Below are positions 15,879 to 23,961 of a stretch of DNA of 31,339 bases, piece by piece. Numbering within the stretch: position 1 is the first letter of the stretch; every line of letters begins with the position of its first letter. The DNA comes from an uncultured Collinsella sp. GTDB taxonomy: Bacteria > Actinomycetota > Coriobacteriia > Coriobacteriales > Coriobacteriaceae. The notes beneath the pieces are model-generated. The model was not told the DNA's origin and ran no database searches. It worked only from the letters and a program-made list of their open reading frames with translations. A program made the position numbers and the translations under genes. The stretch covers positions 1-31,339 of the forward strand of contig CABQMF010000016.1 of the NCBI GenBank assembly GCA_902465265.1, given 5' to 3'.

Positions 15879-15914
15879 AAAAAAACGGAGCCGTGTTGCC
15901 ACGACTCCGTTTCT
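15879..15914 (-). terminator. Intrinsic terminator after glgP
   Basis: On the minus strand AAACGGAGTCGTG pairs with CACGGCTCCGTTT around a short loop and runs into a T tract. It lies 25 bases past the glgP stop. Confidence 0.88.
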
Positions 15915-15939
15915 CAAGAGGATGGGTAAGGGGAATGGG

Positions 15940-18207
15940 TTAGTCCAGGTGCCAGATTTCGTCGTTGTACTGGGAGATCGTACGGTCGGACGAGAAGGTG
16001 CCGGCGTTGGCGATGTTGATCAGCGTCTTGCGCATCCAGGCGTCCTGGTCCTCGTAGTCTGCCAGCACGCGCTCCTTGGTCTGGATGTACTCCTCAATGT
16101 CGAGCAGGGCCATAAACCAGTCCTTGCCCTTGATGTCGTCGTGTAGACGCTGCAGGCGCTCGGCGTTGCCGGTCGCCATAAAGGCGGGGTTGGTGATGAA
16201 GTCCACCAGCAGTTTGATGCCGGGCTTGCGGTAGAGCGCGCCGGCGTTGTAGGTGCCGTCGGCGTAGAGTTGCTCGACCTGCTTGGACGAGGCGCCAAAG
16301 GTATAGATGTTCTCGTCGCCCACGAGCTCGGCGATCTCGACATTGGCGCCGTCGAGCGTGCACAGGGTCAGGGCGCCGTTAAGCATGAACTTCATGTTAG
16401 AGGTGCCGCTCGCCTCTTTGGAGGCCAGGCTGATCTGCTCGGAGATGTCGGCGGCGGGAATCACGCGCTCGGCGGCGGTGACGTTGTAGTTCTCGATCAT
16501 GACGACCTGCAGGTAGGGAGCCACGTCGGGGTCGTTGGCGATCCACTGGGAAAGCGTCAGGATCAGATGGATGATGTCCTGAGCGATGGTGTAGGCAGGG
16601 GCCGCCTTGCCGCCAAAGATGATGGTGACGGGGTGCTTAGGCTTGTTACCGTTCTTGATGTCGAGGTACTTCCAGATGATGTAGAGCGCGAGCATCTGCT
16701 GGCGCTTGTACTCGTGGATACGCTTGACCTGAACATCGATGATGGCGTTGGAGGGAATGGTCACACCCTGCTCGAGCGCCATGAACTGGCGCATGATGGC
16801 CTTGGCTTCGGTCTTGGTGGCAGCCAGGCGCTCAAGAACGTCCTTGTCGTCAACGAACTCGGCAAGCTTGCTCAGGTCGCCGGTGCTGCGCCAATCGGTG
16901 CCGATCACATCGTCGAGCAGGCTGGCGAGCGCGGGGTTGGCGCCGTGGATCCAACGGCGGAAGGTGATGCCGTTGGTCTTGTTGGAGAACTTCTCGGGAT
17001 AGATCTCGTAGAACGGGTGAAGCTCGGTGTCCTCCAGAATCTTGGTGTGGAGCGCGGCGACGCCGTTGATGGAGAAGCCAAAGTGGATGTCCATGTGAGC
17101 CATGTGGACGGTGTCGTGCTCGTCGATGATGGCGACGCGCGGATCATCGTGCTCGGCCTTGGCAACCTCGTCGAGCTTGACGATGATGTCGGCGATGGCG
17201 GGCGAGACCTTCTGCAGGCTGGCGAGCGGCCACTTCTCGAGCGCCTCGGCAAGGATCGTATGGTTGGTGTAGGCGACCATGGAGCGCACGATGGTAACGG
17301 CCTCGTCAAACTCGATGTCGTGCTCGGTGGTGAGCAGGCGGATGAGCTCGGGAATGACCATGGTAGGGTGCGTGTCATTGATCTGGACCACGGCGTAGTC
17401 GGCCAGATCGTGCAGGTTGCTGCCGCGCTCGACGGCCTCGTCGATCAGGAGTTGGGCGGCGTTGCTCACCATGAAGTACTCCTGGTAGATACGAAGCAGA
17501 CGGCCCTGCTCGTCGGAATCATCCGGATAGAGGAACAAGGTGAGGTTCTTGGCGATCTTCGTCTTGTCGAAGTCGATGGAGCTGCCGGGGACCAGGCCGT
17601 CGTCGACACTTGCCAGGTCGAACAGGCGCAGGCGGTTCTTGGTGGGCTGGCCGTAACCGGGCACATCGATGTTGACGAGCTTGGAAGTAACGGCAAAATC
17701 ACCGAACTCGACGGTGTAGGAGCGGTCGTCGTCGATCAGGATGTCTTGCTCGCCAAGCCACTCGTCGGGGACGGCCTTCTGCTGGTTGTCGACAAAGCGC
17801 TGGCGGAACAGGCCGTAATGGTAGTTGAGGCCCACGCCGTCGCCGGTAAGGCCCAGCGTGGCGATGGAATCCAAGAAGCACGCGGCCAGGCGGCCCAGGC
17901 CGCCGTTGCCGAGCGAAGGCTCGACCTCGAACTCCTCGATCTTGTTGAGGTCGTGGCCGGCGGCGACGAGCTGGTTCTTAACCTCGTCATAGATGCCAAG
18001 GTCGATCATATTGTTGATGAGCAGCTTGCCGATCAAAAACTCGGCAGAGATGTAGTAGAGCTTTTTCTTGCCGTTGTTGAGAGGACAGGCGGCAGAGTGC
18101 TCCTGCACGAGCTTGACCAGCAGCTTATAAATACGACGGTCATCGAGCTGCTCGAGCGAAGTTCCGAAGGACTGCTCGGCGAGTTCTGCGAGATTGATAC
18201 GGGGCAT
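15940..18207 (-). CDS. glgP: Glycogen/starch/maltodextrin phosphorylase (GT35)
   Basis: 755 residues. It cleaves alpha-1,4-glucan ends with phosphate to give glucose-1-phosphate. The pyridoxal-phosphate site KEASGTSNMKF (the first Lys of the SLASKEASGTSNMKF stretch) is intact, and the substrate and phosphate-site segments EVEPSLGNGGLGRLAACFLDS and VKRIHEYKRQ are present. The protein is somewhat shorter than E. coli GlgP/MalP (about 800 residues), mostly at the N-terminus, which lacks the regulatory extension. Start: ATG with AGGAGG six bases upstream. It follows malQ on the same strand, but a terminator-like stem lies between them, so it may be partly uncoupled. With MalQ it forms the standard cytoplasmic maltodextrin/glycogen breakdown pair. 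Confidence 0.95.
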   Translation of the reverse strand: MPRINLAELAEQSFGTSLEQLDDRRIYKLLVKLVQEHSAACPLNNGKKKLYYISAEFLIGKLLINNMIDLGIYDEVKNQLVAAGHDLNKIEEFEVEPSLGNGGLGRLAACFLDSIATLGLTGDGVGLNYHYGLFRQRFVDNQQKAVPDEWLGEQDILIDDDRSYTVEFGDFAVTSKLVNIDVPGYGQPTKNRLRLFDLASVDDGLVPGSSIDFDKTKIAKNLTLFLYPDDSDEQGRLLRIYQEYFMVSNAAQLLIDEAVERGSNLHDLADYAVVQINDTHPTMVIPELIRLLTTEHDIEFDEAVTIVRSMVAYTNHTILAEALEKWPLASLQKVSPAIADIIVKLDEVAKAEHDDPRVAIIDEHDTVHMAHMDIHFGFSINGVAALHTKILEDTELHPFYEIYPEKFSNKTNGITFRRWIHGANPALASLLDDVIGTDWRSTGDLSKLAEFVDDKDVLERLAATKTEAKAIMRQFMALEQGVTIPSNAIIDVQVKRIHEYKRQQMLALYIIWKYLDIKNGNKPKHPVTIIFGGKAAPAYTIAQDIIHLILTLSQWIANDPDVAPYLQVVMIENYNVTAAERVIPAADISEQISLASKEASGTSNMKFMLNGALTLCTLDGANVEIAELVGDENIYTFGASSKQVEQLYADGTYNAGALYRKPGIKLLVDFITNPAFMATGNAERLQRLHDDIKGKDWFMALLDIEEYIQTKERVLADYEDQDAWMRKTLINIANAGTFSSDRTISQYNDEIWHLD

Positions 18208-18244
18208 GTTTCCTCCTGTGATGGGTTGATTACATGTCAGAAAT

Positions 18245-18288
18245 ACAAAAGAAGCCCGCGCGAGGGATTGGAATGGCCTCGCGCGGGG
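18245..18288 (-). terminator. Terminator-like hairpin between malQ and glgP
   Basis: CCCGCGCGAGG (18255-18265) pairs with CCTCGCGCGGG (18277-18287). Read on the minus strand it is followed by CTTCTTTTGT. It would end or weaken malQ transcription before glgP. Confidence 0.75.
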
Positions 18289-18335
18289 AAAACGGACGCG
18301 TCCGCACGATGGAATGGGGTCGGGTGCGGTGGCTC

Positions 18336-19841
18336 CTATTGGGGAAGCTCAATTTCGGCTTCCGACGGGATGCGGAAGTAGGTTTCGGTCCAGTCAGTGA
18401 GCTTGTGCTCGAGCTCGCGGGTGATGGCGCCATCTAGCATGCGCCAGGTCCAGTTGCCGCCCAGGGTGGCGGGGGTGTTGATGCGCGCCTCGTTGCCCAG
18501 GTTGAGCAGGTCTTGCATGGTGTAGATACAGGTATCGCTCACGCTGGCGGCGATGGTGCGGTTGAGTGCATCGGCCATGGGCTCGCCTGCCTGCTGGTGG
18601 GTGTACAGGGCCGCCTGCTCGCGCTGACGCGGGGTGGCCGTTCCCTCAAACCAACCGCGCGCCGTCTCGTTGTCGTGTGTGCCCACATAGGCGACGGTGT
18701 TGGCAATGTAGTTGTGCGGCAGGTAGTACGAGTTGGTGCCCTCAAAGGCGAACTGCAGGATCTTCATGCCGGGGAAGCCGGAGTTGTCGCGCATGTCGAT
18801 GACGCCGGGGGTGAGGAAGCCCAGGTCTTCGGCGATGATGGGCAGTGTGCCGAGCTTTTCCTCGAGCGTCTTGAAGAACTTGAGGCCGGGGCCCTGCGTC
18901 CACGAACCGTAGGACGAATCGGGTGAGGAGAACGGCACCTCCCAATAGGCCTCGAAGCCGCGGAAGTGATCCAGGCGGATGACATCGTACATGTCGAGGG
19001 CGGCGCGGATACGGCCCTCCCACCAGGAGAAACCGTCGGCTTCCATGGCGTCCCAGTCGTAGATGGGATTGCCCCAGTACTGGCCGGTGGCCGAGAACTG
19101 GTCGGGCGGCGTGCCGGCGACACTCACAGGATTACCGGCGGCGTCGATCTTAAAGAGCTCGGGCGTGGCCCACATCTCGACGGAGTCGCGCGAGACATAG
19201 ATGGGCAGGTCGCCGATGATGAGGATATCGCGCTCGTTGGCATAGGCCTTGAGGCGGCTCCACTGACGATTGAAGAAGTACTGCGTCATCTGGTGGTAGA
19301 GCATGCGCGCGGGATGGGCGGCGCAGACCTTGGCAGAAGCCTCACCGCGGGTACGGAGCTCTGCGGGCCACTCCCAAAAGGCCTTGAGACCGCACTCCTC
19401 CTTGACGGTCATGAACTCGCAGTAGGGGATGAGCCAGTCTTCTTTTGCTTGGACAAACTCGTCGAAGTCGGCCGGCTTGTCGGCGGCAAAGCGCTCGGCG
19501 GCGCGGTCGAGAATCTGACGACGGCCACCAAAGATGGCGCCATAGTCAACGTTGTTGGGATCGGAGCCCAGGTACACGCCGTCGATATCGCGCTGCTCCA
19601 GATAGCCGGCCTCGATAAGCTCGGCAAAGTCGATGAAGTTGGGGTTGCCCGCACGGGCCGAGAACGACTGATAGGGCGAGTCGCCATAGCTCGTCGTCGT
19701 AAGGGGCAGAATCTGCCAATAATGTTGTTTGCACGAGGCGAGGAAATCGACAAAGTCGTAGGCGTTCCAGCCAAAGCCGCCGATGCCATACGGTCCGGGC
19801 AGAGACGAGATGGGCATGAGAACACCGCTTGCACGCTCCAT
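18336..19841 (-). CDS. malQ: 4-alpha-glucanotransferase (amylomaltase, GH77)
   Basis: 501 residues from the ATG at 19841, preceded by GGTGAG seven bases upstream; a longer in-frame start at 20003 would read through the promoter. It transfers alpha-1,4-glucan segments between maltodextrins, releasing glucose and making longer chains for GlgP. GH77 catalytic residues are visible: nucleophile Asp291 in DVIRLDHFRG, acid/base Glu338 in IIAEDLG, and Asp390 in YVGTHDNET. The N-terminal GVLMPISSLPGPYGIG signature is typical. The length matches the short bacterial amylomaltase form without an N-terminal carbohydrate-binding extension. The upstream palindrome links it to the PTS and ABC promoters. Confidence 0.95.
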   Translation of the reverse strand: MERASGVLMPISSLPGPYGIGGFGWNAYDFVDFLASCKQHYWQILPLTTTSYGDSPYQSFSARAGNPNFIDFAELIEAGYLEQRDIDGVYLGSDPNNVDYGAIFGGRRQILDRAAERFAADKPADFDEFVQAKEDWLIPYCEFMTVKEECGLKAFWEWPAELRTRGEASAKVCAAHPARMLYHQMTQYFFNRQWSRLKAYANERDILIIGDLPIYVSRDSVEMWATPELFKIDAAGNPVSVAGTPPDQFSATGQYWGNPIYDWDAMEADGFSWWEGRIRAALDMYDVIRLDHFRGFEAYWEVPFSSPDSSYGSWTQGPGLKFFKTLEEKLGTLPIIAEDLGFLTPGVIDMRDNSGFPGMKILQFAFEGTNSYYLPHNYIANTVAYVGTHDNETARGWFEGTATPRQREQAALYTHQQAGEPMADALNRTIAASVSDTCIYTMQDLLNLGNEARINTPATLGGNWTWRMLDGAITRELEHKLTDWTETYFRIPSEAEIELPQ

Positions 19842-19925
19842 GGATGTGCTCACCAACCTTCTTGTTGTGGGATCGGCCTGCAGATGGATGAACGGCCCGT
19901 CCCGAGTTTTAGAGTCGATGTCCCT

Positions 19926-19953
19926 ATTGTAGAACATGTTGTTTAAACATGTA
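19926..19953 (-). promoter_or_regulatory. malQ promoter (-10) and GTTTAAAC operator
   Basis: On the minus strand TACAAT (19931-19926) is a strong -10. About ten bases upstream lies GTTTAAAC (19941-19948) within a longer palindromic stretch (CATGTT ... AACATG), covering the -35 to -10 spacer. This is a suitable site for repression by the local regulator. Confidence 0.5.
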
Positions 19954-20004
19954 TTGGCGAGATTTAAAAGCTGGCCCATTTTCGGTAAACGGTTACGCGC
20001 CATG

Positions 20005-20038
20005 AAAAAGCCCCGGTCTCACATCGTGAGATCGGGGC
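20005..20038 (-). terminator. Intrinsic terminator after galE
   Basis: GCCCCGGTCTCAC (20010-20022) pairs with GTGAGATCGGGGC (20026-20038), one G-U pair. On the minus strand it is followed by TTTTT. Confidence 0.9.
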
Positions 20039-20060
20039 AAGAACGCTATGTAGGTTTTTG

Positions 20061-21122
20061 CTACTCGGCGTCAGCGAAGCCGTTGGGGTTGTGGCTCTGC
20101 CAATTCCAGCTGTCACGGCACATATCCGCGATGTCGTACTGGGCCTTCCAACCCATCATGCGCTCAGCCTTGGAGGCATCGCACCAGTTGGCGGCGATAT
20201 CGCCGGCACGGCGCTCGCGAATCACGTAGGGCAGCTCCTTGCCGCACGCCTCGGAGAAGGCAGCGACGACCTCGAGCACCGAGGTGCCGGTGCCGGTGCC
20301 CAGGTTAAAGATCTCGACGCCGGTCTTGCCGTTCATCCAGTTGAGGGCGGCCACGTGACCAGATGCCAGGTCACACACGTGGATGTAGTCGCGCACACCG
20401 GTGCCGTCGGGGGTGGGGTAATCGTTGCCAAAGACCTGAACGGCCTCGAGCTTACCGACGGCGACCTGGGCGACGTAAGGCACCAGGTTGTTGGGGATAC
20501 CCTTGGGATCCTCGCCGATCAGGCCCGACGGATGAGCGCCGATGGGATTGAAGTAACGGAGCAGCACGACGTCCCACTCGGGGTCGGCGGTGTGGACGTC
20601 CATGAGGATCTGCTCAATCATCCACTTGGTCCAACCGTAGGGGTTGGTCGCGGGCTTCTTGGGGTCCTCTTCGGTGACGGGCGGATTGTCCGGATCGCCG
20701 TAGACGGTCGAAGAGCTCGAGAAGATGATGGACTTGCAACCGTGGTTGCGCATGACATCGATGAGCACCAGGGTGTTCTCGATATTGTTGTGGTAGTACT
20801 CGACGGGCTTGCTCACCGACTCGCCAACGGCCTTAAAGCCGGCGAAGTGGATGACACGGTCGATCTGGTGGGTATCGAAGATCTTGTTCATCGCATCGCG
20901 GTCGAGCACGTTGGCCTCGTAGAAGGTGAGGTTCTTGGCGGCCTCGTCGCCCACGATGGTCTTGACGCGGTCGATGGCAACGGCGCTGGAGTTGGAGAGG
21001 TCATCGACGACGACAACCTGGTAGCCGCCCTCGAGCAGCTGAACGACGGTGTGCGAGCCGATAAAGCCGGCGCCGCCGGTAACGAGGACGCAGGTGTCTT
21101 TGGGGTCGAGTGCTTTGGACAT
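20061..21122 (-). CDS. galE: UDP-glucose 4-epimerase
   Basis: 353 residues from the ATG at 21122 (AGGAGA upstream). It interconverts UDP-glucose and UDP-galactose with bound NAD+ (Leloir pathway and sugar-nucleotide supply). The Rossmann motif TGGAGFIGSH is at 15-24, the catalytic Ser/Thr segment SSSSTVYG at 136-143, and the YGWTK motif gives Tyr162 and Lys166. The FNPIGAHPSGLIGEDP region is typical of bacterial GalE. It has its own terminator and lies upstream of malQ on the same strand. It lacks the island's operator and may be housekeeping rather than part of the maltodextrin regulon. Confidence 0.95.
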   Translation of the reverse strand: MSKALDPKDTCVLVTGGAGFIGSHTVVQLLEGGYQVVVVDDLSNSSAVAIDRVKTIVGDEAAKNLTFYEANVLDRDAMNKIFDTHQIDRVIHFAGFKAVGESVSKPVEYYHNNIENTLVLIDVMRNHGCKSIIFSSSSTVYGDPDNPPVTEEDPKKPATNPYGWTKWMIEQILMDVHTADPEWDVVLLRYFNPIGAHPSGLIGEDPKGIPNNLVPYVAQVAVGKLEAVQVFGNDYPTPDGTGVRDYIHVCDLASGHVAALNWMNGKTGVEIFNLGTGTGTSVLEVVAAFSEACGKELPYVIRERRAGDIAANWCDASKAERMMGWKAQYDIADMCRDSWNWQSHNPNGFADAE

Positions 21123-21390
21123 GTAGTCTCCTATCGAATCAGGAACACTTCTTGAGGGGAGTATAGCGCAGCTGGGGGCACCCAAAACACGCGGGGCAGG
21201 AAAACCAGAGGATTGATGTTAACGTACTCATAGGGTGTTATTTGCATAATCCTTACCTTTGGTGTGAGACGTATTTGCGAGCCGCTGACCATGCTTTTCC
21301 AGCCGTTCGTGGAAATAGTTGGGACAAGCGCGATGTGCGTTAATATGTTTGAGTTGAGCGACATATAAATAAGCATGTAACGGAGTACAT

Positions 21391-22596
21391 ATGTCACCAA
21401 ACAACGATTCCATCTTTACGCAGGAGCTTTCGCGCCGCACTGCCCTTAAGGCTCTTTTCGGCGCTGCTTCCGCGGCTGTTCTTTTTGGCCTGCCTGCTCG
21501 CGCCCATGCGGCTGAGGCCAGCCAAGAAACCACCGACAAACTGAATGCCGCCCAGGCCCAGCTCGACGAGGTCCAGGCCCAGCTCGACAGCATCGCTAAT
21601 GAGTACGCGACGCTCGCCAACAAGAACGCTCAGACACTCAGCGATATCGAGGGCGTCCAGGGCCAGATTGACGAGACGCAGGCTCAGATCGACACCAAGA
21701 AGACCGAGCTCAAAGAGAAGCGCGGCGACCTTTCCGATCGCGTTGCCGCCAGCTACAAGTCGGGCGGCACCAACATCCTGTCGTTGCTGCTCGCTTCTGG
21801 CTCGTTTGAGGAGCTCGTCGCCAACGCGCATTACGTTGAGAAGATCAACAAGAGCGACCGCGACGCCATCGAGGACATTCAGACCATCCAGGAAGAGCTC
21901 GATGCGCAAAAGACCGAGCTCGAGTCGCAGAAGGCCGACTTAGAGAAGCTCAAGGACCAGCAGACTGCCCAGATGCAGGACATGCAGGCCAAGCAGCAAG
22001 AAGTCCAGACCGTGCTGAACGGTCTTTCCGACGACGTCAAGGAACTCATGGCTCAGCGCGATTCCGAGATCCTCGCTGCTGCCCAGGCTGAGGAGGCCGC
22101 TAGGAAGGCTGCCGCTGCCGCGGCTGCCGCGAACAAGAACAATTCCTACTCGGGTGGCTCGAGCTCGGGTGGTGGATCGTACGCGCCGGGAACTCCGCAG
22201 CAGAATGCCGGCTCGGGCAAGCAGCAGGCCGTCGTCAACGCGTGCTACTCCACGCCTTCGCCGGGTCAGAACTGGTGCGCGGCGTGGGTTACCAATGTCT
22301 TCCGTAACGCCGGCGTTGGCTACTTTGGCGGTAACGCGTGCGATATGTTTAACGCATGGTGCTATAGCTCCGACCGCTCGGCGCTGCAGGTGGGCATGAT
22401 CGTGGCCGATTCCTCGCACAGCGGCACGGGTGCTCCGGGCCTTATCTACGGTCATGTGGGTATCTATGTTGGCGGCGGTATCGTTATGAGCAACGAGGGT
22501 GCCATTACGTCTAAGTCGCTTGATTCGTTTATTAGCTTCTATGGCACTGGCTCTGGCGTGCGTTGGGGCTGGCTTGGCGGTATTGCGCTGTCGTAA
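21391..22596 (+). CDS. Tat-exported coiled-coil protein with NlpC/P60-CHAP-like hydrolase domain
   Basis: 401 residues. The N-terminus has a twin-arginine signal (SRRTALK, residues 14-20), a hydrophobic core and an Ala-rich cleavage region near residue 40. Residues 43-235 are a long coiled coil rich in Gln, Glu, Lys and Ala, like the N-terminal domain of PcsB. A Ser/Gly/Asn linker follows. The C-terminus (about 275-401) is a papain-like peptidase domain with Cys296 in NWCAAWV and His355 in YGHVGIYVGGG. It probably cuts peptidoglycan stem peptides during division and would be autoinhibited by the coiled coil, as in PcsB/FtsX systems. Start ATG has a GGAG site about seven bases upstream; the -10 is TATAAA near 21362. 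Tat export is unusual for this class. Confidence 0.85.
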   Translation: MSPNNDSIFTQELSRRTALKALFGAASAAVLFGLPARAHAAEASQETTDKLNAAQAQLDEVQAQLDSIANEYATLANKNAQTLSDIEGVQGQIDETQAQIDTKKTELKEKRGDLSDRVAASYKSGGTNILSLLLASGSFEELVANAHYVEKINKSDRDAIEDIQTIQEELDAQKTELESQKADLEKLKDQQTAQMQDMQAKQQEVQTVLNGLSDDVKELMAQRDSEILAAAQAEEAARKAAAAAAAANKNNSYSGGSSSGGGSYAPGTPQQNAGSGKQQAVVNACYSTPSPGQNWCAAWVTNVFRNAGVGYFGGNACDMFNAWCYSSDRSALQVGMIVADSSHSGTGAPGLIYGHVGIYVGGGIVMSNEGAITSKSLDSFISFYGTGSGVRWGWLGGIALS

Positions 22597-22608
22597 CTGC
22601 GGCTTGGT

Positions 22609-22733
22609 CCGGGACTGCCCGAGAGGCATAAGGTTGCCTGCTCGGGCAGTCCTGCTCGCACGGAGAGCACATTAAGTGCTCTCCGGCTCGTGCGGAACTC
22701 GCGATCAACCTTATGCCTCTCGGACTGTCCCGG
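22609..22733. repeat. Nested inverted repeats with two alternative folds
   Basis: Three pairings are visible. (1) GGACTGCCCGAG (22612-22623) with CTCGGGCAGTCC (22641-22652), extended by AGGCA/TGCCT. (2) CGGAGAGCAC (22661-22670) with GTGCTCTCCG (22676-22685), five-base loop. (3) The outer arms 22609-22636 and 22706-22733 match as an inverted repeat in 26 of 28 positions. Pairings 1 and 3 use the same left arm and so exclude each other. It lies just after the NlpC/P60 stop codon. The right inner part shares GTGCGGAACTCGCGA with 4841-4855, so it may belong to a dispersed repeat family. Confidence 0.8.
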
Positions 22734-22788
22734 CCCTCTCGGGTCCTGAGCGCGACACACCGGACTGGGTTATCTGAATAAATATGGT

Positions 22789-22817
22789 GAAGGCCCCTTT
22801 CGGGGCCTTCTTTTTTT
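22789..22817 (+). terminator. Intrinsic terminator between convergent genes
   Basis: GAAGGCCCC pairs with GGGGCCTTC around a short loop, followed by a seven-base T run on the plus strand. It overlaps the murB stop region and would end plus-strand transcription coming past the nested repeat. Confidence 0.85.
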
Positions 22818-23778
22818 AGAGGAATTCGCCTACTCGGTGGACTTCGGGTTCTAGGTCTACGTTGAATTGGTCTTTGACGGTTGTTTGGATGTGGCGGATG
22901 AGTTCGTCGACGTCGGCGGCGGTGGCGTGGTCGGCGTTGACGATGAAGCCGCAGTGCTTCTCGCTCACCTGCGCGCCGCCAACGGCGTGTCCTCGCAGGC
23001 CGGCATCCATGATGAGTTTGCCGGCAAAGTAACCCTCGGGGCGCTTGAAAGTGGAGCCGGCACTCGGCATGTCGAGCGGCTGCTTGTCCTCGCGGCGCTG
23101 GCGGTAGTCGTCCATGTCGGCCTTGATCATCGCGGCGTTGCCCGGTGCGAGGTTGAAGGTGGCCGAAAGCACGATAAAGCCGTCATCGGCGATGCGGCTC
23201 TTTCGATAACCCAGGTTGAGCTCGTCGACATCGAACTCGATGATATTGCCGCTGCCGCGGGTGCCGTCGTCGAGCTGGCGAGCGGGTTTGTAGACGCGCA
23301 CGGACTCCAGCACATCGGCCATGCAGGCACCGTAGGCACCGGCGTTCATGTAGCAGGCGCCGCCGACCGATCCGGGGATGCCCGAGATGGGCTCCATGCC
23401 GGTGAGACAGGCCTCGGCTGCCGCGGCTGCGACATCGGAAAGCAGCGCGCCGGCTGCCGCCGTGACGTGCGTGCCGTCGATCGTAATGTCGGAGAGGCCT
23501 TCGCCCAGCGCCACGACGACGCCGCGGATGCCCTTGTCGCCGACGAGCAGGTCGGAGCCGTTGCCCACGATGGTGAGCGGCAGGTCGCAGCGATAACAGG
23601 TGTCGAGCGTGGCGACGAGGCCCTGCTCGGTATCGGGCGTGACAAAGACGTCGGCCGGGCCGCCGATCTTAAACGTGGTGTGCTCGCGCATGGGCTCGCT
23701 CATCAGCACGTTGTCCTCGCCAGCAACGCCGGCGAGCGCGCAAAGCAGGTCCTCGTTAAAAAAGTCGTTCTCGTGCAT
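22816..23778 (-). CDS. murB: UDP-N-acetylenolpyruvoylglucosamine reductase
   Basis: 320 residues from the ATG at 23778 (AGGCGG eight bases upstream; the in-frame start at 23877 would extend into the intergenic region). It reduces UDP-GlcNAc-enolpyruvate to UDP-MurNAc with FAD and NADPH, the second committed step of peptidoglycan synthesis. FAD-binding segments TFKIGGPADVFV and VGNGSDLLVGDKG are present, as are ISGIPGSVGGACYMNAGAYG, YRKSR, the catalytic Ser242 in AGSTFKRP and the C-terminal LEPEV glutamates. This is the short type II MurB lacking the extra beta loop of the enteric enzyme. Divergent from the LacI-type regulator. Confidence 0.95.
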   Translation of the reverse strand: MHENDFFNEDLLCALAGVAGEDNVLMSEPMREHTTFKIGGPADVFVTPDTEQGLVATLDTCYRCDLPLTIVGNGSDLLVGDKGIRGVVVALGEGLSDITIDGTHVTAAAGALLSDVAAAAAEACLTGMEPISGIPGSVGGACYMNAGAYGACMADVLESVRVYKPARQLDDGTRGSGNIIEFDVDELNLGYRKSRIADDGFIVLSATFNLAPGNAAMIKADMDDYRQRREDKQPLDMPSAGSTFKRPEGYFAGKLIMDAGLRGHAVGGAQVSEKHCGFIVNADHATAADVDELIRHIQTTVKDQFNVDLEPEVHRVGEFL

Positions 23779-23920
23779 ACGAATATCCGCCTTTTGGTGG
23801 TTGTTGTCATCAATCGATTGCAATATACCCCACCTGGACGGATTTGGTGCGCTGACGGCGATAAAACAGCCGTCCACCGGATTGGTAAAGTGTTTATCAC
23901 CGAGGTAGATGGGCAGTCGC

Positions 23921-23926
23921 TATACT
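23921..23926 (+). promoter_or_regulatory. Possible -10 of the LacI-type regulator gene
   Basis: TATACT lies 36 bases before the start codon; no convincing -35 is seen about 17 bases upstream of it. Confidence 0.35.
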
Positions 23927-23961
23927 TTCAAGAGATTGCGCGTAAACCCGGAAGGAGCGAG

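Noticed and set aside
16270..18381. Long plus-strand open frame of 703 codons opposite glgP
   Set aside because: Antisense shadow of glgP with low-complexity Val/Asp/Gly/Leu-rich translation and no ribosome binding site.
22867..23961. N-terminal extension of the LacI-type gene
   Set aside because: It runs antisense through murB; the LacI helix-turn-helix begins right after the ATG at 23962, which has a good ribosome binding site.
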